The notes beneath the pieces are model-generated. The model ran no database searches. It worked only from the letters and a program-made list of their open reading frames with translations, and was not told where the DNA came from. From the NCBI GenBank assembly GCA_020634335.1, contig JACKBY010000018.1:1-64000 (forward strand): a stretch of DNA of 64,000 nt, written 5' to 3'. This document shows positions 35,105 through 43,742 of this stretch, in pieces; the stretch's first letter is position 1; every line of letters begins with the position of its first letter. A program made the position numbers and the translations under genes. The stretch comes from Promineifilum sp. Lineage in GTDB: Bacteria > Chloroflexota > Anaerolineae > Promineifilales > Promineifilaceae.

Positions 35105-35157
35105 GTTGGGCCCGGAAAGGCGCAGATCGCCCCGATCGCCCTGATTGGGAACGAGCG

Positions 35158-36492
35158 TCAGCCGGTCAGGACGGCCGCCTCGCCCGCCGCCTTCTGCCCG
35201 CCAAAAAACCACTTCTCCACCGCGATGGCCGTGATATAGAAGGCCGTCACCCCGGCGAACACGTAGGCAAAACCCGCCGGGCCGTGGGCCACTTGTAGCC
35301 GGCCGCTGACCTGCGGCATGACAAACCAGCCCACCTGAAAGACGAGATTCGTCAAACTGACCGACAACGCCTGCGCCTGCTCCGGCACGCGCTCCAGCAC
35401 GAAGGTCTGGTACACCGGATTGCTCAGATTCATGAGCGCCAGCCGGAAAATGTAGGCCACGCCGGCCAGGTAGAAGAACACCTCCGGCCGGGCCAACCCC
35501 GCCGTGACCAGCCAGGCCCCCAACCCCAGCGTGATCAGGAAGGGAATCGACAGGGCCTGCGTCAGCATGACCGTGCGAATCTTGCCGAAGCGGTCGGCCA
35601 GCGGCGGCCCGGCGAACTGGCCCACGGCCATAGCTAGCCCGCCCAGGGCGAAGACGATACCGATGGCCGCATCCGGCTTCTGGTAGACGTTGCGGAAGTA
35701 GACATTCATGAACGGTTGCATGAGTCCCGCACCCAGCCCGATGATGAGCGACGGCAGCAGGACGATGGCAAACAGCCGCCAATAGCGCCGCAATTGCACC
35801 CACGGCAGTTCCGCCTGTGTTGCGGCCGCCGTAGCCGCCGGCCGGAGCAGCAATAGCGGCGCGATGGACAGCAGGCTCAGCCCGATCATCGCCCCCAAAG
35901 CCAACTGGTAGGACAGGGTATCTGTCGGCCCGGCCCCCACCAACGCCCCCAGACGGCCGGGCAGGATGCCCGCCAGCAAATTGCCGAAGAAGCTGGCGAC
36001 GGTGGACAATCCTGCCTGGAAGCTGAAAGCCCATTGCCGTTCGGCCGGGCCGGTGTTGGCCATCAGGAACGGCGCGGCGGCCACCGTGCCCAGGCTCATC
36101 GACACCCCGGCCAACATGCGAAACCCTACCAGCGCCTCGCGTGTGGGGTAGAGGACAATGCCCATATAGGCCACTGCCCCGATGAGGCCGCCGGCGATCA
36201 TCACCCATTTGGTTGAGTAGCGTTGGGCGATCCAGGCGGCGGGGATGGCCATGGCGATGGTGGCGAAAGACGCCGCCGATTGCAGCTCGCCCAGAAAGGC
36301 CTCATCGAACCCTGGCCCCAGGCTCAGCACGTAGAAGTTAAAGGTGAACATCACCACGCCGAACGTCAGGCCCAGGCCCATGCCATAGATGAGCACCAGC
36401 CACACGTTGCGCGAAAAGCGGCGGATATTCGACAGATAAGCGGCCACGCCACGCCGCAGACGATCCGGCATTGGCGAAGGGGAAGAAATCAT
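35158..36492 (-). CDS. MFS transporter
   Basis: This 444-residue polytopic protein has about twelve membrane helices in two halves separated by a short cytoplasmic loop. The first MFS-type loop reads AAWIAQRYSTKWVMIAGG, and the second half contains the matching GPPLADRFGKIRTVM. The protein resembles drug/multi-solute efflux members. I start at MISSPSPMPDRL (36492). The promoter region upstream carries a perfect palindrome that overlaps the predicted transcription start, so the gene is probably repressor-controlled. The substrate is unknown. Confidence 0.88.
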   Translation of the reverse strand: MISSPSPMPDRLRRGVAAYLSNIRRFSRNVWLVLIYGMGLGLTFGVVMFTFNFYVLSLGPGFDEAFLGELQSAASFATIAMAIPAAWIAQRYSTKWVMIAGGLIGAVAYMGIVLYPTREALVGFRMLAGVSMSLGTVAAAPFLMANTGPAERQWAFSFQAGLSTVASFFGNLLAGILPGRLGALVGAGPTDTLSYQLALGAMIGLSLLSIAPLLLLRPAATAAATQAELPWVQLRRYWRLFAIVLLPSLIIGLGAGLMQPFMNVYFRNVYQKPDAAIGIVFALGGLAMAVGQFAGPPLADRFGKIRTVMLTQALSIPFLITLGLGAWLVTAGLARPEVFFYLAGVAYIFRLALMNLSNPVYQTFVLERVPEQAQALSVSLTNLVFQVGWFVMPQVSGRLQVAHGPAGFAYVFAGVTAFYITAIAVEKWFFGGQKAAGEAAVLTG

Positions 36493-36567
36493 GACGGCTC
36501 CAATTCGCCGCGCCCGCATCGCCGCCCCCACCTCTCAGCAATCAGGCAGCCGGCTCCACTGGCGCGT

Positions 36568-36587
36568 CATTAGATGTTTATCTAATG
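36568..36587 (-). promoter_or_regulatory. Palindromic operator candidate upstream of MFS gene
   Basis: CATTAGAT-GTTT-ATCTAATG has perfect 8-base arms. It overlaps the predicted transcription start of the MFS gene (near 36584), where a bound repressor would block transcription. The AT-rich symmetry resembles operators of ArsR- or MarR-type repressors; no such regulator gene is adjacent. Confidence 0.5.
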
Positions 36588-36590
36588 AAT

Positions 36591-36619
36591 AGTATAGCGA
36601 ATGGAGCCGGAGAAGTCCA
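36591..36619 (-). promoter_or_regulatory. Candidate promoter of the MFS gene
   Basis: On the minus strand TGGACT and TATACT are separated by 17 bases, giving a start near 36584. The palindrome at 36568-36587 lies across that point. Confidence 0.5.
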
Positions 36620-36674
36620 GAAGCGCGATGACCAACTGCGCTGCCGCCATATGGCCGCCCCCACTACCTGATTC

Positions 36675-37100
36675 CTAATTCTCTACTGCGTACCCCGCCT
36701 CTTCCCAGGCGACGATGCCGCCTTCCATATTATGGATATTGGTAAACCCTTGCTCGCGCAACAGGTCGGCGATCTGCGCGCTGCGGTTGCCGGTGCGACA
36801 GGTAACGATCACTTCCTGATCCGTCGGTATCTCATTCAACCGGTCGATGATCTCACCCATGGGGATGAGGGTAATGCCGGGGATATGGCCGGCCGCGTAT
36901 TCGTCTGGCTCGCGCACGTCGAGCATGAAAACGTTGGGGTTACCATGCAGCGCGTGGGCCGTTTCGACGTCGATATCCGATCCCAGCGTATTCAGGTCGA
37001 TGGTGTCTTCGGCCGTCGCCTCCGTCCCACCACCGCCACAGGCGGCCAACACCAGCACGCCGCCCACCACCAGCAACACCAGCATAAGTCGTGACTTCAT
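36675..37100 (-). CDS. Rhodanese-domain lipoprotein
   Basis: This 141-residue exported lipoprotein has a signal peptide with lipobox LAAC (Cys21) and a rhodanese fold. DVREPDEYAAGHIPG is the family's DxRxxxEYxxGHIPGA-type motif, and the active-site loop is CRTGNRS with Cys101 as the predicted persulfide carrier. It would handle sulfane sulfur at the outer side of the membrane. Sulfurtransferase specificity cannot be read from sequence. Confidence 0.92.
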   Translation of the reverse strand: MKSRLMLVLLVVGGVLVLAACGGGGTEATAEDTIDLNTLGSDIDVETAHALHGNPNVFMLDVREPDEYAAGHIPGITLIPMGEIIDRLNEIPTDQEVIVTCRTGNRSAQIADLLREQGFTNIHNMEGGIVAWEEAGYAVEN

Positions 37101-37240
37101 CTTTTTTCTCCAATTGGTTTGTATGGACGGCCGTCCGCCAGAGAGATAGTAACCAAGAGGGCGCGTCTTTTCAAGGCCAGAGCAATCACCCTCTCCTGAC
37201 GCTGGTGGATCGAAACACTATGATGGATGTCCCCTGTGGC

Positions 37241-37292
37241 GCAATCTTTCCAGGTTGCCGGGGACGGACAAGAAGCAACCTGGAAAGATTGC
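37241..37292. repeat. Hairpin with perfect 18-bp arms
   Basis: GCAATCTTTCCAGGTTGC (37241-37258) and its exact reverse complement (37275-37292) flank a 16-base loop. The element lies in the 37101-37346 spacer between two minus-strand genes. The lack of a T run and the exact arms suggest a REP/MITE-like element rather than a terminator. Confidence 0.75.
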
Positions 37293-37346
37293 GAAATTGA
37301 GACCGCGATGATTCAAGCGCCGCCGTCGCGCTTTTGGAAATCGCCG

Positions 37347-38000
37347 TCAGGCAGGTTGGTGCGTGCTACAGTAAGCCGACCCGGCCACGGCCGTCCGCTT
37401 GCAGCGCGTGCCGCTCTTGGTGATGGCCGCGCACTGTCGCGGCTCGGTCGCCGTGTCGGCCGCCGACTCCGCAGCCTGGATGATCGCCTCGGCCGCTTTC
37501 TCACCTTGAGCCATGTAGTCGTCGGCTTGCCCCATGCGCCCCTCCAGCGAATCGGCCGCGCGGCGGGCCAGGTCGCCCGCGGCGTGGGCCGCGCCGCCGA
37601 TGGCCGCGCCGAGCCCCGACTTGGCCGCGCCCGCCGCCGACCGGGCCGCCTCCGTCGCGCCGGCCGCCGCGCGGTCGAGCGCATCGGCGGCGGCCGATGA
37701 CTCGCCGTCGGCGTCGACGTCGCGCTCGATCAGGATGCTCACCTCGGCGAACCAGGCCGCCACCAGGGCCAGCACCGTCCACGAGCCGATGAGTAATGCG
37801 CCGATCACCCCGGCATAGAGCGGAATCTCGATCAACGTCCGGCCGTTCTTGTCTTGCACGGTGATGCGACGCACGGCCGCCTCGCGCAACAAACCCTGTA
37901 CGGTCTTGATCAGGTCGCTGCCGGCCACGGAGATGCGCTCCGTGGCCCGCTTGGCCTCGTCCTTCAGTTCGTCGGTATCAAAAGTTGTTTCGTCTGTCAT
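37347..38000 (-). CDS. DUF4342 protein with C-terminal Cys-rich tail
   Basis: This 217-residue protein opens with a charged helix and then a DUF4342 domain: LIKTVQGLLREAAVRRITVQDKNGRTLIEIPLYAGVIGALLIG, including one membrane helix. A long Ala-rich amphipathic region follows. The C-terminus (QCAAITKSGTRCKRTAVAGSAYCSTHQ) has three Cys and a His in a pattern seen in small zinc-binding tails. A smaller paralogue at 38171-38542 lacks that tail. DUF4342 proteins have no established function. I start at MTDETTF (38000), the last in-frame Met before the domain. Confidence 0.82.
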   Translation of the reverse strand: MTDETTFDTDELKDEAKRATERISVAGSDLIKTVQGLLREAAVRRITVQDKNGRTLIEIPLYAGVIGALLIGSWTVLALVAAWFAEVSILIERDVDADGESSAAADALDRAAAGATEAARSAAGAAKSGLGAAIGGAAHAAGDLARRAADSLEGRMGQADDYMAQGEKAAEAIIQAAESAADTATEPRQCAAITKSGTRCKRTAVAGSAYCSTHQPA

Positions 38001-38027
38001 GTGTCTCTTCCTTAACAATAAAAGAAG

Positions 38028-38161
38028 GAGAAACCACAGAATACAGAGATTTCAGAGATTGAGAGGAGGCACTCCACCCTCAATTCGGCTGTAAATAATA
38101 TCTGCCCAATCAACCTAACCTGCGTCTAAATCTCTCCAATCTGCGAAATCTGTGGTTTCTC
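38028..38161. repeat. Long inverted repeat between the two DUF4342 genes
   Basis: GAGAAACCACAGA (38028-38040) and its exact reverse complement (38149-38161) bracket the spacer. Flanking bases continue the match imperfectly on both sides (AGAAGG/CCCTTCT, and CAGATTT-like blocks inside). The spacer could fold into a long hairpin between the genes, or be an imperfect mobile repeat. Confidence 0.6.
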
Positions 38162-38170
38162 CCTTCTCGC

Positions 38171-38542
38171 TTAAGCGATGCGGGCCTCGATCTGGTCGAC
38201 GGCGCTGCGGGTGGATTCCTCGATGGCCGACGGCGCGTCTTCATATTCGATGAGGATCGACACCCGTGTCAGCCAGGCGGCAGCCAGCAAGACGGCCGTC
38301 CACGGCCCAATGATGAGCACGCCCGCCGCCCCCAACACCATCGGAATCTCGGCCAGCGTTTTGCCCGTGCGGCTGCGCAGCGTGATCTTGCGCACGCGCG
38401 CTTCCTGCGCCAGGCGGCCAAGCGTGTCCTTCAGGTCTGCGCCGCGCACGGAAAACTCCTCATAGCGCCGCCGGCCGGTATCTTCGGCCTGGGCCACAAG
38501 GTCCTTAAACTCTTCTTCCACGTGAATCACGTCATCTTTCAT
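38171..38542 (-). CDS. DUF4342 protein (short paralogue)
   Basis: This 123-residue protein shares the DUF4342 core with the 37347-38000 product: LKDTLGRLAQEARVRKITLRSRTGKTLAEIPMVLGAAGVLIIG, then a membrane helix and VSILIEYED. It lacks the long Ala-rich and Cys-rich tail of the paralogue. GTAGGAG precedes the ATG, and an extended -10 element (TGTTATAAT, 38592-38600 on the minus strand) lies upstream. The two genes probably form one transcript separated by the inverted repeat. Function unknown. Confidence 0.85.
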   Translation of the reverse strand: MKDDVIHVEEEFKDLVAQAEDTGRRRYEEFSVRGADLKDTLGRLAQEARVRKITLRSRTGKTLAEIPMVLGAAGVLIIGPWTAVLLAAAWLTRVSILIEYEDAPSAIEESTRSAVDQIEARIA

Positions 38543-38981
38543 GTCTAATACTCCTACGGGTTATACCGGTAGCAAAATTCGGTTTCTCGCCATTATAACA
38601 TAGCCTGACAGACGCGGCGGAGACGGCGTCTAATTATTAAGTACGCTCATCCGGCAAATAAAGTTGCAGCCCGGCCAGCCAGAACAAGCCCATGACGGCA
38701 TTTTCAAAAGTCGGCCGCCGCGGTGGAACGACCTCAACGCGCAACCAAGACAGGCGGCGACCACAGACGCTACACGACGAAAGCCTTTCGACCGCCTTGT
38801 CCCGCCCATACGATGTTGGCACTCGTGATGCAGACTGACACCGAAACCATCACCTCCGGGCTGCGCAGCAACCGATCAATGAAAAAAACTGCCTCACCTG
38901 ATCTGCCGCTTGCGGCGCACCCCAATCTGATCTATCCTGTAACCTGGCTTGGCTACGACCCGCCAAGCCGGAGGAACCGCC
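38543..38981. other. Intergenic region; no confident gene
   Basis: This 439-base spacer between divergent genes holds the DUF4342 promoter at its left end. A minus-strand ORF of 61 codons (38637-38822) contains one CSVCGRRLSW pair of cysteines and a possible membrane segment, but it lacks a ribosome-binding site, so I do not call it a gene. Confidence 0.4.
38592..38600 (-). promoter_or_regulatory. Extended -10 promoter (TGTTATAAT) for the DUF4342 pair
   Basis: Read on the minus strand this is TGT followed by a perfect TATAAT. Transcription would start near 38585, about 43 bases before the ATG at 38542. Confidence 0.5.
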
Positions 38982-40814
38982 ATGGACAGCCAGCAACATG
39001 ACCAGAACGCCGAAGACCGCTTCCAGGCGCGCCGCGCCCAACGCGCCGCCCAGCTCGACAAGGCGGCCAAGGGCATTGTCGATTTCACCGACATGATCCG
39101 CCGCGACGCTCGCCGCGCCATGCTCCACCCCAACGACGGCCTGGGACTGGAGCGCATCCTGGGCGTCAGCGACCTGTTGGAGGTCAACTTCCTCGACATC
39201 GGCCGCCGGGCGGGGCGGGCCGTCGGCCGCGTCCAGATCCGCGACGCAACCGGCCGCGTGCGCGGCTTCGGCACTGGCTTCGTCGTCTCCCCCCACCTGC
39301 TGCTGACCAACAACCACGTCCTGCCCTCGGCCGACAGCGCTCGCCGCAGTCTGGTCGATTTTGAATATGAGGACGACGAAAACTTCAATCCGCGCACGCC
39401 TGTCATGTTCGGCATGGAGCCTGACCTGTTTTTTCTGACCAATGAGAGGCTCGACTATGCCATCGTCGCCCTGCGGCCCACGTCGGTCGATGGCGCGACC
39501 CCCTTGTCGGATTTCGGTTTCCTGCCCCTCAGCGCCAACAAGGGCAAAATTCTGATCGACGAATACGTCGCCGTTATCCAGCACCCCGGCGGCGCGCCCA
39601 AAAAAATCGCCCTGCGCAACAACAAACTGGTTGACCTGTTCGACGATTTCCTGCACTACACAACCGACACCGACCGCGGCGCGTCGGGCTCGCCGGTGTT
39701 CAACGACCAGTGGCAGGTGGTCGGCCTCCACCATGCCGGGGTGCGCCAGCGCGACGAGCAGGGGCGCATTCTGGCCGTAGACGGCACGGTCTGGACGCCG
39801 GCGATGGGCGAGGAGCGCATCGCTTACATCGCCAACGAGGGCGTCCGCGTCAGCAGCATCCTGGCCGATTTGTCGACGGTCGCGGCCAATGGCCTGTCGG
39901 CCGACCAGATCGTGCTGCTCGACGAACTGCTCGCCGAACCCAGCCGGCCCACCCCGCCAGCCGGGGCCGTCACCCCCCTGCTCACCGCCGAGCGTGACCC
40001 GGAGATTTTTCTGAAGGTGAAGGGCTACGAAAGGGACTTTCTGGGGCCGGTGGTCGAACTGCCCCGACTGTCGGCCGCGCAATCGGCCGACGCCGCACCG
40101 CGCCTCGACGGCCGCGGCCACGTTCTCGATTACGTCCACTTCTCGCTGGTGATGAGCCAATCGCGGCGGATGGCCTATTATACGGCGGTCAATATCGACG
40201 GCCGCCAGCTCAAGACGATCAAGCGCGACCGCGACGTGTGGTACTTCGATCCCCGCCTGGCCCGCGAACACCAGGCCGGAGAAGACCTCTACGACCGCAA
40301 CGACCTTGACCGCGGCCATCTGGTGCGGCGCAACGACCCGGTGTGGGGCCGCCCCGCGTCCACGGCCAACGAGGATACCTTCCACTTCACCAACTGCGCC
40401 CCGCAACACATGCAACTCAACCGGCGCACCTGGCTGGGGCTGGAGGACTACATCCTGAACAACGCCGACAACTTCAACCTGAAGGTCTCCGTCTTCACCG
40501 GGCCGGTCTTTCGCGCCGACGACATGCTCTATCGCGGGCAGTACCAGCTCCCGGCCGAGTTCTGGAAGGTGGTGATCATGCGTCGCAAAGACCGCTCGCT
40601 GTCGGCCACGGCCTACCTGCAGACGCAGAAGAATCTGTTGGAAGACCTGGAGTTCGCCTACGGAGCCTATCGCACCTATCAGGTGCCCGTGTCGCGCATC
40701 GAGGCCATCACCGGCCTGGATTTCGGGCCGTTGCGCGACCACGATCCCCTGGCCGTGATAGAGAGCGTCTCTCCCGCGCTCGTGATCGGAGATGCAGCGG
40801 ATATCCGGCTATAG
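38982..40814 (+). CDS. Trypsin-like serine protease fused to a DNA/RNA non-specific endonuclease (NUC1)
   Basis: This 610-residue protein lacks a signal peptide. The N-terminal protease domain (about 80-300) keeps the catalytic triad: His112 in LLTNNHVLP, Asp158 in LDYAIV and Ser236 in DRGASGSPVF. The C-terminal half (about 370-600) is an EndoG/Serratia-type nuclease with DRGHLVRR (catalytic His446) and NCAPQHMQLNRRTWLGLEDY supplying the Mg-binding Asn. Both active sites look intact. A GGAGG site precedes the ATG at 38982. Fused protease-nuclease proteins without a secretion signal resemble effectors of conflict systems, but a trigger is not visible. It could also act in periplasmic digestion if exported by another route. 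Confidence 0.88.
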   Translation: MDSQQHDQNAEDRFQARRAQRAAQLDKAAKGIVDFTDMIRRDARRAMLHPNDGLGLERILGVSDLLEVNFLDIGRRAGRAVGRVQIRDATGRVRGFGTGFVVSPHLLLTNNHVLPSADSARRSLVDFEYEDDENFNPRTPVMFGMEPDLFFLTNERLDYAIVALRPTSVDGATPLSDFGFLPLSANKGKILIDEYVAVIQHPGGAPKKIALRNNKLVDLFDDFLHYTTDTDRGASGSPVFNDQWQVVGLHHAGVRQRDEQGRILAVDGTVWTPAMGEERIAYIANEGVRVSSILADLSTVAANGLSADQIVLLDELLAEPSRPTPPAGAVTPLLTAERDPEIFLKVKGYERDFLGPVVELPRLSAAQSADAAPRLDGRGHVLDYVHFSLVMSQSRRMAYYTAVNIDGRQLKTIKRDRDVWYFDPRLAREHQAGEDLYDRNDLDRGHLVRRNDPVWGRPASTANEDTFHFTNCAPQHMQLNRRTWLGLEDYILNNADNFNLKVSVFTGPVFRADDMLYRGQYQLPAEFWKVVIMRRKDRSLSATAYLQTQKNLLEDLEFAYGAYRTYQVPVSRIEAITGLDFGPLRDHDPLAVIESVSPALVIGDAADIRL

Positions 40815-40901
40815 CGCCGGCCAACGACATCGTGGATGAGCGCCGGCGCCTCTGTCCTCGACCGGACGATGGCCGGAGGCTGCGCCGCAGCCCGGTCAGG
40901 C

Positions 40902-42350
40902 CTACACCCGTTCGCGTCGCCAGGCATCCAGGGCAACTACCAGGGCGATAGCCACCAACACCGCCGACACCACGGCCGTGCCTTGAATTCCGGCGGCGAT
41001 GGCCGGCGGCGCAGCCGATTCCGCCCCGCCCGTCAGGGCGTCGCCCGCGGCCCGCACCACCAGCGCCGCCCACACCGCCCCCAGCGCGGCAAAACCCACC
41101 GTCTGGCCCAGGCTCCGGGTGACCGCCAGCAGGCCGGAGGCCACCCCCAGCCGCTCGCGCGTTACGCTGCCCATGATGGCGCTGTTGTTGGGCGACTGGA
41201 ACAGCCCCACGCCGATGCCCAGCGGCAGATAGCGCAGCATGAAACCGACGGCTGTCGTCTCGGCCGTCAGCGTGGCCAGCAACAGAAAGGCCCCTGCCGT
41301 GACGGCCAGCCCCAGCACCGACACCGGCCGGCTGCCCACCCGGTCGGAAAGCACGCCGGAGAGGGGCGAGGTGACGCCCAGCGCCAGCGGCAGGACCGAC
41401 AGCAGCAAGCCCACCTGCTGCACGCCATAGAGCAAGGCCTTTTCCAGATAGAAAGGGATGAGGACGTATAGGCCCATCGCCACGAAGACCAGCAAGCCGG
41501 TGATGATGTTGACCCGAAAGGTGCGGTTGGCAAATAGGCTGGGCGGGATAATGGGTTGCGGGTGTCGCTGCTCCAGGATGACAAACGCCGCCAGAAAGAA
41601 AGCCGCCACGCCGAACAGGGCCAGGACTTGTGGACTGGTGAACCCCGCGCTCTGGCCGGTCGTCAGACCCAGTAACAGGCCCAACAGGAAGATGCACAGC
41701 GTGGCCGCCCCGGCGAAGTCGAAGGTCTGGCCGCCCGGCGGCTTTGTCCGGGGAATGTAGCGCCAGGCCAGGTACGTGCCGATGATGCCGACGGGTACGT
41801 TGACGAAAAAGATCCAGTGCCAGGACAGGTTTTCGATGATCACCCCGCCCAGCGTGGGGCCGGTGACGATGCCGATGGAAACGATTGAGCCGGCAATGCC
41901 CAGCGCCCGGCCGCGCTCGCTGGAGGGGAAGGCGTCGGTGACGATTGCCAGGCCCAGCGCCAGCGTCAGCGCCCCGCCGACGCCCTGCAAGACGCGCGCG
42001 GCGATGAGCCAGCCGACCGTGGGCGACAGGCCGCACAGCAGCGACCCGATGGTGAAGACGACGAAGCCCGAATTATAGAGCGCCTTACGGCCATACATGT
42101 CGGCCAGCCGGCCAACGATAGCTTGCAACGTGGTGACGGTCAGCAGATACGCCAGCACGACCCACTGCACTGTGGCGAAACTGGTGTCAAGGGCCGTGGT
42201 CAGCGTGGGCAGGGCGACGTTGACAATGCTGCCGTCGATGGTCGCCAGGAAGATACCCATGGCGATGGCCGACATCACGTACCATTTGCGACTGTAGTCT
42301 ACGTCGTCAAGCAGCGTGTGGGTCGATTCCAGGTGGGGCAGATCTTCCAA
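40902..42350 (-). CDS. DHA2-family (EmrB/QacA) MFS transporter
   Basis: This 482-residue protein has 14 predicted membrane helices. The DHA2 signature is strong: IFLATIDGSIVNVALPTLTTAL, the loop GRLADMYGRKALYNSGF, and the antiporter motif C GIAGSIVSIGIVTGPTLGGVI. It should export hydrophobic or cationic compounds in exchange for protons. The start codon is TTG at 42350; no strong ribosome-binding site is visible and an internal Met (about residue 26) is an alternative. It converges with the protease-nuclease gene. Confidence 0.9.
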   Translation of the reverse strand: MEDLPHLESTHTLLDDVDYSRKWYVMSAIAMGIFLATIDGSIVNVALPTLTTALDTSFATVQWVVLAYLLTVTTLQAIVGRLADMYGRKALYNSGFVVFTIGSLLCGLSPTVGWLIAARVLQGVGGALTLALGLAIVTDAFPSSERGRALGIAGSIVSIGIVTGPTLGGVIIENLSWHWIFFVNVPVGIIGTYLAWRYIPRTKPPGGQTFDFAGAATLCIFLLGLLLGLTTGQSAGFTSPQVLALFGVAAFFLAAFVILEQRHPQPIIPPSLFANRTFRVNIITGLLVFVAMGLYVLIPFYLEKALLYGVQQVGLLLSVLPLALGVTSPLSGVLSDRVGSRPVSVLGLAVTAGAFLLLATLTAETTAVGFMLRYLPLGIGVGLFQSPNNSAIMGSVTRERLGVASGLLAVTRSLGQTVGFAALGAVWAALVVRAAGDALTGGAESAAPPAIAAGIQGTAVVSAVLVAIALVVALDAWRRERV

Positions 42351-42404
42351 CGTTCAAAATACGGCCCGCCGGCCGCTCCTTTCAAAGATAAGTGGATTGG
42401 TGGC

Positions 42405-43106
42405 CTAATCGGCCGTGGGGGGTTGGCTGCCGGTGTCCAGGTCGCGCCCGATCTTCGCCACCTCGAAGGCTGACTCGATGCCTTGCAGGTGGTCGGCCCG
42501 GCTGTGATAGTGGAGCCGCCACGCTTCGCGGCGCGGGTGCTCCACGTACTCGAAGCGCGTGATGCCCGTGTTCTTGCACCACACCTCGCAGCGCCGGAAG
42601 GGGCCGACGTTGAAGATGTGATCGAAGACCAGTTCGATGACCCCGCCGTGACAGACAGCCACGACGACCTCGTCGCGATGGCGCTCGACCATGTCCTCGA
42701 TGAACGAGCCGACGCGGGTGCGGAAGTGCATCAGGCTCTCGCCGCCCTCGCGGTCGGGCGTCACCGAGGCGAACGGCCGCTCGCTGCCCCAATAGTCGCT
42801 GTACTCCGGCAAATCGTCGCTGGGCCAGGCGGTGTGGTCGGCACGGTTATTGCCGATCTCGCGCAGGCGGTCGTCGGCAATGACGTCGACGCCATAGGCC
42901 GCGGCGACGTAGGCCGACGTCTCTCTGGCCCGCTGCATGGTGCTGGCATAGATGACGTCAATGTTCTTGATTTCCGTGGGCATCCACACGCCCAGGGCGG
43001 CCGCCTGCCGGTGACCCAGCTCGGTCAGGCCGGTATCCTGATTGCCGCCCTGCCAATCTTTCAGATTGACGTAGCTTTGCCCGTGGCGAATTAGATAGAG
43101 ATGCAT
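42405..43106 (-). CDS. Histidine phosphatase (phosphoglycerate mutase-like) family protein
   Basis: This 233-residue enzyme starts with the LIRHGQS phospho-His motif (His8). YASTMQRARETSAYVA gives the second arginine, and CHGGVIE near residue 160 gives the second catalytic His. Branch 1 of the histidine phosphatase superfamily includes mutases and small phosphatases, so the substrate is open. The ATG at 43106 puts the RHG motif at its usual position. It lies 54 bases upstream of the DHA2 gene in the same direction. Confidence 0.92.
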   Translation of the reverse strand: MHLYLIRHGQSYVNLKDWQGGNQDTGLTELGHRQAAALGVWMPTEIKNIDVIYASTMQRARETSAYVAAAYGVDVIADDRLREIGNNRADHTAWPSDDLPEYSDYWGSERPFASVTPDREGGESLMHFRTRVGSFIEDMVERHRDEVVVAVCHGGVIELVFDHIFNVGPFRRCEVWCKNTGITRFEYVEHPRREAWRLHYHSRADHLQGIESAFEVAKIGRDLDTGSQPPTAD

Positions 43107-43125
43107 TGAAACCCGTGTAAAAGAA

Positions 43126-43320
43126 TCATGATTTGTTTTGCCTGGCCTCCATGGCCGTGCCGATGGCCAGGCCGACGGCGATACCAAGGCTGAGACCCAG
43201 GGCTATATTGTTCAACGCCGCGCCAATAGCTACACCAACGCCAACGCCGACGCCGATACCGGTGCCTATCTTGGACCCTTTTTGCCGCTTCTCCGGCTCT
43301 TTTTGTTCGTTATCAGCCAT
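43126..43320 (-). CDS. Small glycine-zipper membrane protein
   Basis: This 64-residue protein has a charged N-terminus (KEPEKRQKGSK) followed by GTGIGVGVGVGVAIGAAL and SLGIAVGLAIGTAME, two glycine-zipper-like hydrophobic helices. Such proteins insert into membranes and may form oligomers. It is encoded immediately upstream of the histidine phosphatase. The function is unknown; the composition makes it more than a chance ORF. Confidence 0.65.
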   Translation of the reverse strand: MADNEQKEPEKRQKGSKIGTGIGVGVGVGVAIGAALNNIALGLSLGIAVGLAIGTAMEARQNKS

Positions 43321-43742
43321 TTGCTTATTATACTACCAGACACTCGCGTAAACCGTTCGTAGTTGGCGAACTCAGTCGCGTTCCGGCAACCGCACTAACG
43401 TGCCGGACGACGAACAACGATAATGCGTGCATCATACCCGCATAACGGCCGCGAGGCCAGTTTGCCGCCCCAACGGCGCGGGTACTTCAGTTGTCAGTCG
43501 ATTAACTCTGTAGTGCCGGATTCTTATCCGGCGACCAAAAGCGAGATACGCCGGCCAGAGCCACGGAGCCGGTTTAGAAAGCGACGCTGCAGAGAGCGGC
43601 CGATTGCCGAAGCGCCCTGCCCTGCCCGCGCGGGTTCATTCGCTTTGACAAGCGAGGGGTGATTTCACATTTTCGACAAATCGGTTAAGATTCAAACGGT
43701 GCGTAGCTGCGTATACTAGGCAGAAGGAAAACGCGCAAGCCA
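43321..43742. other. Intergenic region between divergent genes
   Basis: This 422-base spacer holds one REP-like hairpin (43515-43532) and, near the sigma-factor gene, a -10-like TATACT (43712-43717). I see no gene. ORFs crossing it have no family sequence. Confidence 0.5.
43515..43532. repeat. REP-like hairpin, GCCGGAT-TCTT-ATCCGGC
   Basis: A 7-bp perfect stem encloses a TCTT loop. The stem is shared with the element at 21076-21095 and the loop with that at 21015-21032. Confidence 0.65.

Noticed and set aside
38637..38822. 61-codon minus-strand ORF with one CxxC pair
   Set aside because: There is only one half of a zinc site, no ribosome-binding site, and the DNA appears to be spacer; kept as a note only.
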